Assembly (NCBI RefSeq): GCF_047219225.1
Contig: NZ_CP178208.1
Span: forward strand, 1,178,001 to 1,242,000
From: IMCC45349 sp047219225
GTDB taxonomy: Bacteria; Bacteroidota; Bacteroidia; Flavobacteriales; Flavobacteriaceae
Direction of reading: 5' to 3'
Length of the DNA: 64,000 bases
Part shown: positions 18,081 through 26,885 of the stretch, piece after piece
How the letters are laid out: every line of letters starts with the position of its first letter
Position numbering within the stretch: the first letter of the stretch is position 1
Program-made: the position numbers and the translations under genes
Notes under the pieces: generated by a model
Seen by the model: only the letters and a program-made list of their open reading frames with translations
Told to the model about the DNA's origin: nothing
Databases searched by the model: none

Positions 18081-18851
18081 ATGTTTCTACGCAAGACGTA
18101 TATGTTATATATGTTACTTGTAGGTATTGTTTTTAATTTCTTTTCTTGTCAAAAAGATAATTATATAAATCCTGAAGTTACTCCAAAAAAATACTCTTAT
18201 AACATTACTAACAAAGCTCAATTTTTATTTACTCAAAATTCTGAAAATAGCGAAACGATTATTCCATATAATAACAAGCTATCAATAAAAAACATTGGCA
18301 ACTCTAATTTAGAGGCTAATTATATTATATTAACTTTTGAAGATACTACAAAGGCATATCATAATATTACTTTTATTCATACAGATGCTTTTAATTTAGA
18401 TACTGAACAAAATTCTGATGAAATTATATTAGAAAACACCAATCATTCTTTTAGCGATGAAAATACTATAATTTCGTTATTAAACACAAACACATCAAAC
18501 CACGAATTTGCTGGCTTTTATAATGGTGAAATAAATGTTTTAACTTCTGATGAGGAACCAATCTTTATTCAAAGTTTTAATTGCACTGGCTTTTTTGATT
18601 TTGAAGGTGTATTCCACTTTTTCACTCATAATGAAAACGAAGATAACATTGTATATCTTAATGGTAATATAAACTCCAATAACCTTATTACAGGTGAAGT
18701 TTTAAATAGTAGTAATGAGCTGTTTTCAGAACTATCAAACATTACTGATTCACCTTGGAATATGAATAATAATAATTTAACTGGAAGTGTAATGTTTAGC
18801 CAAAACAATGAAACACGTATTCTAGAATTTAATCTTACTCTTCAAAACTAA
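18081..18851 (+). CDS. Lipoprotein of unknown function, partner of the next gene
   Basis: The 256-residue product has a type II signal peptide with the lipobox NFFSCQKDN (Cys near 23). The residues after the Cys (QKDN) resemble the surface-export signal (Gln/Lys then acidic) described for Flavobacteriia lipoproteins. The rest is rich in Asn, Thr and Ser and beta-prone, with no motif I recognise. The stop lies 4 bases before the 880-residue envelope protein gene, so the two probably form one unit. Confidence 0.75.
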   Translation: MFLRKTYMLYMLLVGIVFNFFSCQKDNYINPEVTPKKYSYNITNKAQFLFTQNSENSETIIPYNNKLSIKNIGNSNLEANYIILTFEDTTKAYHNITFIHTDAFNLDTEQNSDEIILENTNHSFSDENTIISLLNTNTSNHEFAGFYNGEINVLTSDEEPIFIQSFNCTGFFDFEGVFHFFTHNENEDNIVYLNGNINSNNLITGEVLNSSNELFSELSNITDSPWNMNNNNLTGSVMFSQNNETRILEFNLTLQN

Positions 18852-18855
18852 CGCC

Positions 18856-21498
18856 ATGAAACTAAAACTTACATTTATATTATTATTTGTGTCATTAGGT
18901 ATCTATGCACAAAAGCAAATACAACCTTACTCTTATACACTTAGAGATTCTAAGAATGAGAACCCACAAACCATATTTATTTATGCAAATGCTGAAGCGG
19001 TAAATAAAGTAACATTTACATTAAAAAACACAAAAAATGAAGCTTATAAAGATAAAGATGGTAACGATATTACTTTTGAGGTTTTTCCTTTTGGTGAAGT
19101 AACTTTTAGAGTGAAATTTATAGAAGCCATTAATAACATAGAAATAACACTTATTGATAGTGAAGAAGAAAAGCAAGTAGTTGAAGGGTTTCAAACTTTT
19201 ACTAACGATTTCTCAAATAAATCTGATTCAAATAAAGCAGAAAGTATTAAGGAAAAAAACCAAAAAAGAGGAAATGCTATTAACAACTTTAGAAATGTCT
19301 ATCAATTCTTTAATGCTTTAATCATCACCGCATTTCAATATGATACAGAACCAGTTGCTGGCATTCTAAAATATAATGATGAAGTTACCGTGATAAAGAA
19401 AAGTATTGAAGGAATAGATACTGAAGATTATTTTAAACGTCAAGCAAAATTATTACAAAAAATTATTATTAATAATGCTAATAGTGATAATATTATTTTA
19501 AAACAAGAAAATGGAAAATATAAGAATATTGATTTAGACTGTTTTATATCCTTTTTAAATAATAAAAAAGATGAAATATATAAATTTAATTGCGATAATG
19601 ATACCATTTCAGATTTTGAGAAAAATTCTTACATAGATGATTTTTTTGATTTTCATCAAAATTCTAAAAAAAGAAAAGGACATAATGCACAAGTTATTTT
19701 AAAAAATTACCTAAAAAAAAGGTTAAAAGAACTCTATAATGAATACGAATTATCTAAATTTTTAAACTTAAAAGAAAAAGATTCTAGTATCACATTTGTT
19801 GAAGAATATTTGAATCTAAAAAGACTCAAAACGAGTTGTGAAAAAGAAAAAGAAGACACTAAAAATCTTGAAGATGTATTAAAAAACGAGATTATTTCAT
19901 TAACATCTCAGTTGGAGAATGAAAATAAAAATGTAAAAGAAGTAATAAAAGTAATAGATTTTTATTGGGAAGGGGATGAAGATTTAACAAACCTAAATTT
20001 AATAGATGAGGAAGAGGAAAAAGAGTTTAAAAAGAATTTATTATCCAAAAGAGACTCTTTAAAACAAGTAATTGACACTATTAAAAAAAATATCACTCTT
20101 TCTAAAAAAAATGTCACTAAAATTAATGATTCAATTATTCCTTCTATAAATAAAAATTTAATAAAAAAACAAAACGAAATTAACTTCTTAATTGCAAAAT
20201 ATAGAGATAATTTAGTGCGTTTACCTCTTTGGAATTTAAAAATTGAGAATATAGAAATTGACTTAAATGATGGTTTTATTGAACATATTGTTGTTGTTGG
20301 AAAAATACATAAACCTTACATTGATAAAGTATCTATTGTAAACTCTATTGATTATAAAACAAGAGGAGAATATGCTGATTTAAATGTTCAAAAAATATTA
20401 GAAGATTTTTATAGCGAACCATTTGTAAAAGAGATTTATAAAAATTTGATTAATGTGGATTTAAAGTTTGAAAATGAATTCCCAATTGGTTTTAGCTCTA
20501 AAACCGATTTTGCAGATTTAGACAATTATAATTTATATGCCTTTGAAGGCTCTGAAAAAGCATTTTCATTAGCATTAACAGATGTAATTGATCTCTACAT
20601 ACAACGTCACCAAAATGACCGCTTAAATTTTAGCCCTAAAGACCAAGTTATTCGCTTGCCACTAGACGATTTAGATGAAAACAAAGAAGTAGAACTTAAA
20701 AAAGAAACTTCTTCTAAAATACTTAATGCTAATATCTTTACAGATTTTAACGGTTTTAAAGAAAGTGAACCAAATGGTCTTGTGCAAGTTGAAATAGAAA
20801 AACAAATACCTATTTGGACCAAACGTATGGATTTAGGTTTAGGACGCAGCTCTAATTTTGGGTTGTTTAATTATGCTAATTTTAACCTTACTTGGGCAAA
20901 AGTAAATGAAGAAGATAGAGAAGCGCAGGTTAAATATGCTGAGGAGTTTATAAACAATGAGCCTCAAATAGATAAATATATTACATATCTAGATATTATT
21001 CGTCATGAAAATATTTCTACAGGTGTAGACCTTAATCTAGCTTCTTTTGATTTTCCATTATTAAAAACAAGGCTTGAGCTAAATGTTGGCGGACACTATG
21101 GTCGATTAAAAATTGTAGATAAAGTTACTAATGAAGATAACAACTCTACTACCGAGATTTTAAAAGAAAACGTAAATATCATTCGTTTATATCCAGATGC
21201 GATTCTAAGAATTAGACCTGATGAACGCTTTGGTGGTTATTTAAGATATCGTCCATTTAAGCTTATTGTACCTAATAACGAAGAATTCTATGCGGTAAGT
21301 TCTGCTAAAGATTTTGAAGAAAATAGAGAGCTCACCAAAGATTGGCTACAAAGATATGAATTAGGTGCATTTTTCACTCCTTCAGTTTCTAGCGACAACA
21401 AGTTCTTTTTTAGATATCGCTACACAAATACTTCTTCCTGGGAAACCAATGGCTATAGTGAAGTTCAAGTTGGCTACTTAATGTATCTAAAGCTTTAA
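18856..21498 (+). CDS. Large secreted or outer-membrane protein with coiled coils, unrecognised
   Basis: The 880-residue product has a signal peptide ending at IYAQ (residue 19). Residues 20-110 look like a small beta domain. A long Lys/Glu/Asn-rich helical region with likely coiled coils covers about 120-450. The last 270 residues alternate strands and turns (LGLGRSSNFGLFNYANFNLTW, LELNVGGHYGRLKI, LRYRPFKLIV). The protein ends in an aromatic-rich strand (SEVQVGYLMYLKL), as in outer-membrane beta-barrels. I read it as a periplasmic helical part followed by a C-terminal barrel. Its function is unknown. It follows the lipoprotein gene by 4 bases and is closed by a strong terminator. Confidence 0.72.
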   Translation: MKLKLTFILLFVSLGIYAQKQIQPYSYTLRDSKNENPQTIFIYANAEAVNKVTFTLKNTKNEAYKDKDGNDITFEVFPFGEVTFRVKFIEAINNIEITLIDSEEEKQVVEGFQTFTNDFSNKSDSNKAESIKEKNQKRGNAINNFRNVYQFFNALIITAFQYDTEPVAGILKYNDEVTVIKKSIEGIDTEDYFKRQAKLLQKIIINNANSDNIILKQENGKYKNIDLDCFISFLNNKKDEIYKFNCDNDTISDFEKNSYIDDFFDFHQNSKKRKGHNAQVILKNYLKKRLKELYNEYELSKFLNLKEKDSSITFVEEYLNLKRLKTSCEKEKEDTKNLEDVLKNEIISLTSQLENENKNVKEVIKVIDFYWEGDEDLTNLNLIDEEEEKEFKKNLLSKRDSLKQVIDTIKKNITLSKKNVTKINDSIIPSINKNLIKKQNEINFLIAKYRDNLVRLPLWNLKIENIEIDLNDGFIEHIVVVGKIHKPYIDKVSIVNSIDYKTRGEYADLNVQKILEDFYSEPFVKEIYKNLINVDLKFENEFPIGFSSKTDFADLDNYNLYAFEGSEKAFSLALTDVIDLYIQRHQNDRLNFSPKDQVIRLPLDDLDENKEVELKKETSSKILNANIFTDFNGFKESEPNGLVQVEIEKQIPIWTKRMDLGLGRSSNFGLFNYANFNLTWAKVNEEDREAQVKYAEEFINNEPQIDKYITYLDIIRHENISTGVDLNLASFDFPLLKTRLELNVGGHYGRLKIVDKVTNEDNNSTTEILKENVNIIRLYPDAILRIRPDERFGGYLRYRPFKLIVPNNEEFYAVSSAKDFEENRELTKDWLQRYELGAFFTPSVSSDNKFFFRYRYTNTSSWETNGYSEVQVGYLMYLKL

Positions 21499-21508
21499 TT
21501 AAAAAACT

Positions 21509-21539
21509 AAAAAGCCTTAGATATCTTCTAAGGCTTTTT
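21509..21539. terminator. Bidirectional intrinsic terminator
   Basis: AAAAAGCCTTAG at 21509-21520 pairs with CTAAGGCTTTTT at 21528-21539 around a 7-base loop. It serves the 880-residue protein gene on the plus strand. It also overlaps the last codons of the convergent Coa1-like gene and has a T-run on that side too. Confidence 0.85.
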
Positions 21540-21951
21540 GTAATAAGTTTATTTGTTCACCAGTTTCTTTAATTAGTACGTAAAGTTCTTCATAAATCCA
21601 TTTGCCATCAATTTTGTTCCCAACAACAATAATTGAGCCTTTCCCTTTGGTTCCTTTTATTGGAATTGTAATATCTACATCACCAGAATCACTACCATTT
21701 AACGAAATACTTCCTTGCATAATACCATCACTTTCAATGGACGCTCCTAAAACAGCTAAAACTTCTGTGTTATTTGATGCACTTTCCATAGCATATTCAT
21801 AAGGAACAGAACCAGTTATTGCCTTTGAAACTCCAAAAAATATAGCACCAATTCCTAAAACAAATAATACTATAACTGTTAGACAACCACCAACAGGCAC
21901 AACCCATGGCCAATTTCTAGCAAACCAGCTTTTTTTCCTTATTTCTTCCAT
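21517..21951 (-). CDS. Coa1-like membrane-anchored protein
   Basis: The 144-residue protein opens with KKSWFARNWPWVVPVGGCLTV, leading into one TM helix (about residues 14-42). A small extracytoplasmic domain follows with A(L)GASIESDGIMQGSISLNGSDSGDVDI in pieces, then GTKGKGSIIVVG and a closing strand. This fits the bacterial 'cytochrome c oxidase assembly factor Coa1' family as I remember it. The family link to oxidase assembly comes from the mitochondrial namesake and is not proven here. It stands alone and is convergent with the upstream envelope gene. Confidence 0.8.
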   Translation of the reverse strand: MEEIRKKSWFARNWPWVVPVGGCLTVIVLFVLGIGAIFFGVSKAITGSVPYEYAMESASNNTEVLAVLGASIESDGIMQGSISLNGSDSGDVDITIPIKGTKGKGSIIVVGNKIDGKWIYEELYVLIKETGEQINLLQKALEDI

Positions 21952-21992
21952 AAAAAATGATTTATATAAAGATAAGTATTTGGTCTTTAACT

Positions 21993-22022
21993 TTTGTTAC
22001 ATTTTTAGAACACTTACCTTTG
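21993..22022 (+). promoter_or_regulatory. Promoter of the ketosynthase gene
   Basis: TTTG at 21993-21996 and TACCTTTG at 22015-22022 are separated by 18 bases, a good match to the Bacteroidota TTTG/TAnnTTTG promoter. The expected transcript start lies a few bases downstream, which makes the in-frame TTG at 22040 the plausible translation start rather than the upstream TTG at 21980. Confidence 0.65.
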
Positions 22023-22039
22023 CCCAAAGCTTAAACTAC

Positions 22040-23194
22040 TTGAAACAGCCTATTTCTATAACCGCAATTTCTTCAATTTCTCCATTAGGTAACTCTTTGG
22101 AAGAAACTTGGTCAGCTTACACAAATAAGCAACATTATATTACTAAAAAATCACTTGGTGATAATTCAGCTTTTGTAGCACAAATTTCAGAAACTGGCAA
22201 AAAAGAAATTGAACTTTTAAAACAGTCGGATAATAAATATCGTTCGTTAGACAATTCTGTATTATACGCAATTTACGCTTCAAGAGTAGCTGTTAAAAAT
22301 GCCCAATGGAATGCTAATGACAATTTTGGAATAAATATAGGATCATCAAGAGGTGCAACCGAGTTGTTTGAAAATTATTTTGAGGAATTTCTTCAAAAAG
22401 AAAGTGCAAATACGCTTTCGTCTCCAACAACTACATTAGGAAATATTTCTTCTTGGATTGCTCACGATTTGCAAACAAAAGGACCAGAAATAAGTCATTC
22501 AATTACATGTTCTACTGCACTTCACGCCATGTTAAATGGAGTTGCATGGATAAACTCTGGGATGACTGATAAATTTTTAGTTGGAGGTAGTGAAGCGCCT
22601 TTAACACCTTTTACAATTGCACAAATGCAAGCTTTAAAGATTTATTCTAAAGAAAAGGAAACAGATTATCCTTGTAAAGCACTGGACTTTCAAAAAACAA
22701 AAAACACTATGGTTTTAGGAGAAGGTGCTTCAGCTATGTGTCTAGAAGTTGGTAATTCCCCAAATGCTTTAGCAAAAATTGAAAATATAGGTTATGCTAC
22801 AGAACTATTAGAGCATAGTGTATCTCTATCAACAAATGCAAAGTGTTTTCAATGTTCAATGGCTATGGCTATCAAGCATCTTGACCCAAATGAAATAGAT
22901 ATTATTGTAACACATACTCCTGGAACTTTAAAAGGTGACATCGCAGAATTTAATGCTATTAAAAAGATTTTTAAAGGTAAAATTCCTTCGTTAACCACTA
23001 ACAAATGGAAAATTGGCCATACGCTAGGTGCTTCTGGAGCTTTAAGTATAGAATTTGCGATATTAATGTTGCAAAACCAACAATTTATTCCAATTCCTTT
23101 TGATAACTCTGAATCTCCAAAACAAATTAAAAAAATACTAGTTAACGCAGTAGGTTTTGGTGGTAATGCAGTTTCTATATTACTATCTAAATAG
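22040..23194 (+). CDS. FabF/FabB-like beta-ketoacyl-ACP synthase near the biotin genes
   Basis: With the TTG start at 22040 (LKQPISITAIS) the protein has 384 residues, somewhat shorter than FabF. The catalytic triad is intact: Cys157 in ITCSTALHAM, His292 in THTPGTLKGD and His327 in KIGHTLGASGA. A GEGASAMCLE block is typical of this superfamily. Such enzymes perform decarboxylating Claisen condensations on ACP-bound chains. It is not next to fab or polyketide genes but lies between the bioFDA operon and bioB. Ketosynthases in flavobacterial biotin loci have been seen before, as far as I recall. A role in making the pimeloyl chain is inference; a general fatty-acid or polyene role remains possible. 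Confidence 0.85.
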   Translation: MKQPISITAISSISPLGNSLEETWSAYTNKQHYITKKSLGDNSAFVAQISETGKKEIELLKQSDNKYRSLDNSVLYAIYASRVAVKNAQWNANDNFGINIGSSRGATELFENYFEEFLQKESANTLSSPTTTLGNISSWIAHDLQTKGPEISHSITCSTALHAMLNGVAWINSGMTDKFLVGGSEAPLTPFTIAQMQALKIYSKEKETDYPCKALDFQKTKNTMVLGEGASAMCLEVGNSPNALAKIENIGYATELLEHSVSLSTNAKCFQCSMAMAIKHLDPNEIDIIVTHTPGTLKGDIAEFNAIKKIFKGKIPSLTTNKWKIGHTLGASGALSIEFAILMLQNQQFIPIPFDNSESPKQIKKILVNAVGFGGNAVSILLSK

Positions 23195-23221
23195 TTTATA
23201 TATTTACCTAAACTAAATTTT

Positions 23222-24190
23222 ATGAAATCAACCTTTCTTTTCCTTTTTGGAGCATTAATTTCGCTTCCATTATTTAGTCAAACACTTCCTCAACCAGATA
23301 TTTTTGATAGGTATGAATCTAAAACCTATACCATTGATGGTTATAACTATAATGTTGAAGTATTAGGCGAAGGAGATCCTATTTTCTTTTTACCTGGAGG
23401 TCCTGGTAATTCACATGACTACATGCAAGGTAACTTTGGACAGTACTATAAAACCAACACCTTAGTCTTTTTTGATTGGTTAGGAAGAGGTAAGTCTGAC
23501 GATGCAAAAAATGTTTCAGAATATTCAGTTGAAAATGATGTTGAACTCATTGAAAAACTGCGCGTTTTACTAAAATTTGATAAAATATCCTTAGTTGGTC
23601 ATTCATATGGAACCGTTCCTGCTCAAGCTTATAGCATTAAATATCCAAATAATGTAGACAAGATGGTTCTTATAAATGGTTTCCATAGTGGCGCAATGTG
23701 GCAAGCCAATTGTGATAGTTATAACCATTATGCAAAAACACATTTTCCGGAAAAATGGAAACAAGTAGACTCACTTAGAGCTTTAGGTTATTTGTCAAGT
23801 GAAGAACCATTATTATCTGTTTATGGAAACTTTCCAACAAAATATATTTATTACCACAACACGAAACTAAAACAAAATGTTCCTAAGTATAAATTTAGAG
23901 GAATGGCACCAGATGTTTATGTTACAATTATTGGAAAAGATGGCGATTTTGATGTAAGTGGTAGTATGATTAATCAAGATTTTCGAAAAGATTTAAAAAA
24001 TGTAAAAGCAAAAACATTAGTTGTTGCTGGTCGTTACGATGGTGTTTCTACACCAGAATTTGCTGTTCAATACAAAACATTTATGCCTCAAGCTACCTTT
24101 GTTATGTTTGAACAAAGTGCTCATAATCCATATCTGGAAGAGCCTGAAAAATTTTATACCCTTTTTGAAGAGTTTATGAATATAAAATAA
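23222..24190 (+). CDS. Secreted alpha/beta hydrolase, proline iminopeptidase-like
   Basis: The 322-residue product has a signal peptide (cut near LFSQ, residue 20). An alpha/beta hydrolase domain follows with an oxyanion-type FLPGGPGNSHDY, the nucleophile Ser128 in GHSYGT, an acid in AGRYDGVS and the catalytic His in SAHNPYLEEP. GGPG before the core is typical of S33 peptidases such as proline iminopeptidase. It lies between the ketosynthase and bioB, which tempts a BioH assignment. BioH is cytoplasmic, and this one is predicted to be exported, so I do not call it bioH. It starts 27 bases after the ketosynthase stop. Confidence 0.85.
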   Translation: MKSTFLFLFGALISLPLFSQTLPQPDIFDRYESKTYTIDGYNYNVEVLGEGDPIFFLPGGPGNSHDYMQGNFGQYYKTNTLVFFDWLGRGKSDDAKNVSEYSVENDVELIEKLRVLLKFDKISLVGHSYGTVPAQAYSIKYPNNVDKMVLINGFHSGAMWQANCDSYNHYAKTHFPEKWKQVDSLRALGYLSSEEPLLSVYGNFPTKYIYYHNTKLKQNVPKYKFRGMAPDVYVTIIGKDGDFDVSGSMINQDFRKDLKNVKAKTLVVAGRYDGVSTPEFAVQYKTFMPQATFVMFEQSAHNPYLEEPEKFYTLFEEFMNIK

Positions 24191-24192
24191 AG

Positions 24193-24200
24193 TATTTTTG
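24193..24200 (+). promoter_or_regulatory. Putative -7 element of bioB
   Basis: TATTTTTG fits TAnnTTTG and lies 23 bases before the bioB ATG. The nearest upstream TTTG (24164-24167) is 25 bases away, rather far, so the promoter is plausible but not strong. Confidence 0.45.
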
Positions 24201-24223
24201 TACCACAATTCAATACAATTATT

Positions 24224-25318
24224 ATGAGTGATATAAGGCATGATTGGACTAAAGAAGAAATTCTTAATGTATATAATAAACCTTTAATGGAGTTGCTTTA
24301 TGAAGCAGCTTCTCTACATAGAAAATATCACGACCCAAATACAGTACAAGTAAGTACACTTATTTCTATTAAAACTGGTGGATGCTCTGAAGATTGCGGA
24401 TACTGTCCACAAGCTGCACGATATCATACAGACATCGAAGGAAATGATTTAATGAGTGTACAGCAAGTAAAAGCGCAAGCACTACGCGCAAAAGAGAGTG
24501 GTTCTTCTCGTGTATGTATGGGAGCATCTTGGAGAAATGTAAAAGATGGCCCTGAGTTTGACCAAGTACTAGATATGGTTCGTACTATTAACAAGTTAGA
24601 CATGGAAGTATGCTGTACCTTAGGTATGGTAACCGAAAACCAAGCACAACGTTTAGCCGAAGCTGGATTATATGCATACAATCATAATATTGATACATCT
24701 GAAGATTACTATGATGATGTTATTTCTACAAGAGCATTTAAAGATAGAATAGATACAATAGAAAACGTACGTAAAACCAATGTAACTGTTTGTTCAGGTG
24801 GTATTATTGGTATGGGAGAATCGTTAGAAGACAGAGCAGGAATGTTAGAAACTTTAACACGTTTTTCTCCACATCCAGAATCTGTACCAATTAATGCATT
24901 AGTTGCAGTTGAAGGTACACCAATGGAAGATCAACCTCCAGTTAACATTTTTGAAATGGTACGTATGGTAGCAACTGCTCGTATTGTTTTACCAGATTCA
25001 CAAGTTCGTTTATCTGCTGGTAGAACACAAATGAGTAGAGAAGGTCAGGCGATGTGTTTCTTTGCTGGTGCTAATTCAATTTTTGCTGGTGACAGACTTT
25101 TAACAACACCTAACCCAGACATTAATGAAGATATGAAAATGTTTGAAGAGTTAGGATTAAACTCTCAAAGAGCCTTCTTTAAACATGAACAGCGCGAATC
25201 TATTGAAGCTGAAAATAGCAAGTTCAAAGATTTAGGCGAAAAACCTAAATGGACAAGACCAGGTCATAAAATTGAACGTAATGAATTAGCAAAAGAAAAA
25301 GCTAAATCATTAAAATAA
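24224..25318 (+). CDS. bioB: Biotin synthase, radical SAM
   Basis: The 364-residue protein has the radical-SAM cluster motif Cys54-x3-Cys58-x2-Cys61 (GGCSEDCGYCPQ), then YNHNIDTSEDYY, GGIIGMGES and SAGRTQMSREGQAMCFFAGANSIF in separate blocks, all typical of BioB. It inserts sulfur into dethiobiotin using 4Fe-4S and 2Fe-2S clusters. The length is normal, with a charged C-terminal tail of about 30 residues. It is apart from bioFDA by about 6 kb and has its own -7 element and terminator, so it is likely transcribed separately or with the two genes upstream. Confidence 0.97.
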   Translation: MSDIRHDWTKEEILNVYNKPLMELLYEAASLHRKYHDPNTVQVSTLISIKTGGCSEDCGYCPQAARYHTDIEGNDLMSVQQVKAQALRAKESGSSRVCMGASWRNVKDGPEFDQVLDMVRTINKLDMEVCCTLGMVTENQAQRLAEAGLYAYNHNIDTSEDYYDDVISTRAFKDRIDTIENVRKTNVTVCSGGIIGMGESLEDRAGMLETLTRFSPHPESVPINALVAVEGTPMEDQPPVNIFEMVRMVATARIVLPDSQVRLSAGRTQMSREGQAMCFFAGANSIFAGDRLLTTPNPDINEDMKMFEELGLNSQRAFFKHEQRESIEAENSKFKDLGEKPKWTRPGHKIERNELAKEKAKSLK

Positions 25319-25330
25319 TTCAATTCATTA

Positions 25331-25362
25331 AAAAAACCTTAGACACTTGTTTAAGGTTTTTT
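25331..25362 (+). terminator. Terminator after bioB
   Basis: AAAAAACCTTA at 25331-25341 pairs with TAAGGTTTTTT at 25352-25362 around a 10-base loop, followed by T. It lies 12 bases after the bioB stop. Confidence 0.8.
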
Positions 25363-25407
25363 TAATCCCAAATCCAAAACAATATTTAAAATTCCATAAC
25401 GTTTTTA

Positions 25408-25415
25408 TAACTTTG
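25408..25415 (+). promoter_or_regulatory. Putative -7 element of the cupin-like gene
   Basis: TAACTTTG fits TAnnTTTG and sits 20 bases before the TTG start at 25436. No clear -33 element. Confidence 0.4.
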
Positions 25416-25435
25416 GAATAATAAACATTTATCCT

Positions 25436-26308
25436 TTGAAGTTAAATCTCCAAGATGTTCCTCGTGTAAAAACAATTTCAAAAGAGGACTTTATAAAAAA
25501 CTACTTTAAGCCTCAAAAGCCTGTTGTTATAGAACGCTTTATAGAGGATTGGCCTGCGTACTCAAAATGGTCTTTAGACTATATGAAAGACATTGCTGGT
25601 GATAAAACAGTACCCTTATATGACGATAGACCTGTAGATTATAAAGATGGTTTTAACGAGCCTCACGCTACCATGAAAATGAGTGAATATGTAGACTTAT
25701 TAAAAAAGGAGCCTACAAAATTTCGAATTTTTCTTTGGAATATCTTGAAAGAAGTACCTCAACTTCAAAAAGACTTTTCTTATCCAGATTTTGGATTAAA
25801 ACTTATGAAAGGACTACCAATGTTATTTTTTGGCGGTAGAGATTCTTATACATTTATGCATTATGATATTGATTTAGCTAATATTTTTCATTTTCATTTT
25901 GAAGGTAAAAAACAATGTATTTTGTTTGATCAAAAACAAAACAAACACCTTTATAAAATTCCGCATTCACTAATTACAAGAGAAGATATTGATTTTGCTA
26001 ATCCAGATTTTAATAAATGGCCTGCTTTAAAAAATGCTAAAGGTTATGTTGCCAATCTAGAACATGGAGAAGTACTATATATGCCAGAAGGTTATTGGCA
26101 TTATATGAGATACATTACACCTGGTTTTTCTATGAGCTTAAGAGCTATTGCCAGAAATCCTAAAAACTTATCAAAAGCCATTTACAATATATTTATTATG
26201 CGACATTTTGATAACTTAATGCGTAGAATGAAAGGTCAAAAATGGATTGATTGGAAAAACGAAAAAGCTATTGTAAATACACATCAAAAAAACAACATTA
26301 ATCAATAA
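25436..26308 (+). CDS. Cupin-like/JmjC-type Fe(II) oxygenase-like protein
   Basis: The 290-residue protein starts at TTG (MKLNLQDVPRVK); no in-frame ATG fits better. It shows the cupin_8/JmjC pattern: PVVIERFIEDWPAYSKW at the N-terminus, the metal-binding His142-x-Asp144 in FMHYDIDL, and the distal His222 in PEGYWHYM. Members are often Fe(II)/2-oxoglutarate-dependent hydroxylases of protein or small-molecule targets. The substrate cannot be told from sequence. It follows bioB after a terminator and overlaps the convergent recX by 11 bases. Confidence 0.87.
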   Translation: MKLNLQDVPRVKTISKEDFIKNYFKPQKPVVIERFIEDWPAYSKWSLDYMKDIAGDKTVPLYDDRPVDYKDGFNEPHATMKMSEYVDLLKKEPTKFRIFLWNILKEVPQLQKDFSYPDFGLKLMKGLPMLFFGGRDSYTFMHYDIDLANIFHFHFEGKKQCILFDQKQNKHLYKIPHSLITREDIDFANPDFNKWPALKNAKGYVANLEHGEVLYMPEGYWHYMRYITPGFSMSLRAIARNPKNLSKAIYNIFIMRHFDNLMRRMKGQKWIDWKNEKAIVNTHQKNNINQ

Positions 26309-26774
26309 GCTGGTTAGCTTTTTCGTAGACTAAATGGCTCTCCCAACCTCTATATAAGAGGTAATCAACCAACTTTTTTTTCTTTTTTAACTTGTTTGTT
26401 TCTAGAATTGAGCTAGCCTTTTTTTCGGCTAATTCATTAAAAGTTTCGATGTATTCATCTTCATTAATTTCCCTAAGTCCTTGATTTATATTATTTTTGG
26501 AAATGTTTTTTTTCTTAAGTTCTAAGATTAAACGATGTTTGCCCCATTTTTTTATTCTGAACTTGCCTCTAATATATGATTTGGTAAAACGCTCTTCATT
26601 AAGAAAGTTGTGTTGTATCAACTCCACAATTATGTAATCTATTGCCTCAGGAATCATTTTCATTTCCTTTAGCTTTTGATGCACTTCTTGATGACATCGT
26701 TCTTGGTATGCGCAATACTTTTGAAGCTTAGATAGTGCTTCATCAACAGTGTAGGTTTTTTGAGTATAATGCAT
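26298..26774 (-). CDS. recX: RecA-modulating protein RecX
   Basis: The 158-residue protein is helical with RecX features: an N-terminal LQKYCAYQERCHQEVHQKL block, the FLNEERFTKSYIRGKFRIKKWGKHRLILELKKK motif (given here as the recognised region, residues about 57-90, key residues LNEERF and KWGK), and a C-terminal YRGW motif. RecX inhibits and regulates RecA filaments in the cytoplasm. recA is not in the window. The 3' end overlaps the cupin-like gene by 11 bases. An ACAAAT/ATTTGT inverted pair (26778-26783, 26792-26797) lies just upstream of its start. Confidence 0.9.
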   Translation of the reverse strand: MHYTQKTYTVDEALSKLQKYCAYQERCHQEVHQKLKEMKMIPEAIDYIIVELIQHNFLNEERFTKSYIRGKFRIKKWGKHRLILELKKKNISKNNINQGLREINEDEYIETFNELAEKKASSILETNKLKKKKKLVDYLLYRGWESHLVYEKANQLID

Positions 26775-26885
26775 GCTACAAATTAATAACTATTTGTTAA
26801 TAAATAAAAATAGCTAATTCACTGGCTGTTAATTAATTTCGATTAATCTTCCAATCAGTGTTTTAAAAGAAAAAGAATTAGCCCT

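Noticed and set aside
21980..22039. Longer N-terminus of the ketosynthase from the TTG at 21980.
   Set aside because: It would include the promoter elements; the TTG at 22040 leads straight into the conserved ISITAISSISPLG.
23222..24190. Alpha/beta hydrolase next to bioB as BioH.
   Set aside because: The protein has a clear signal peptide and S33-type GGPG wording; BioH is cytoplasmic.
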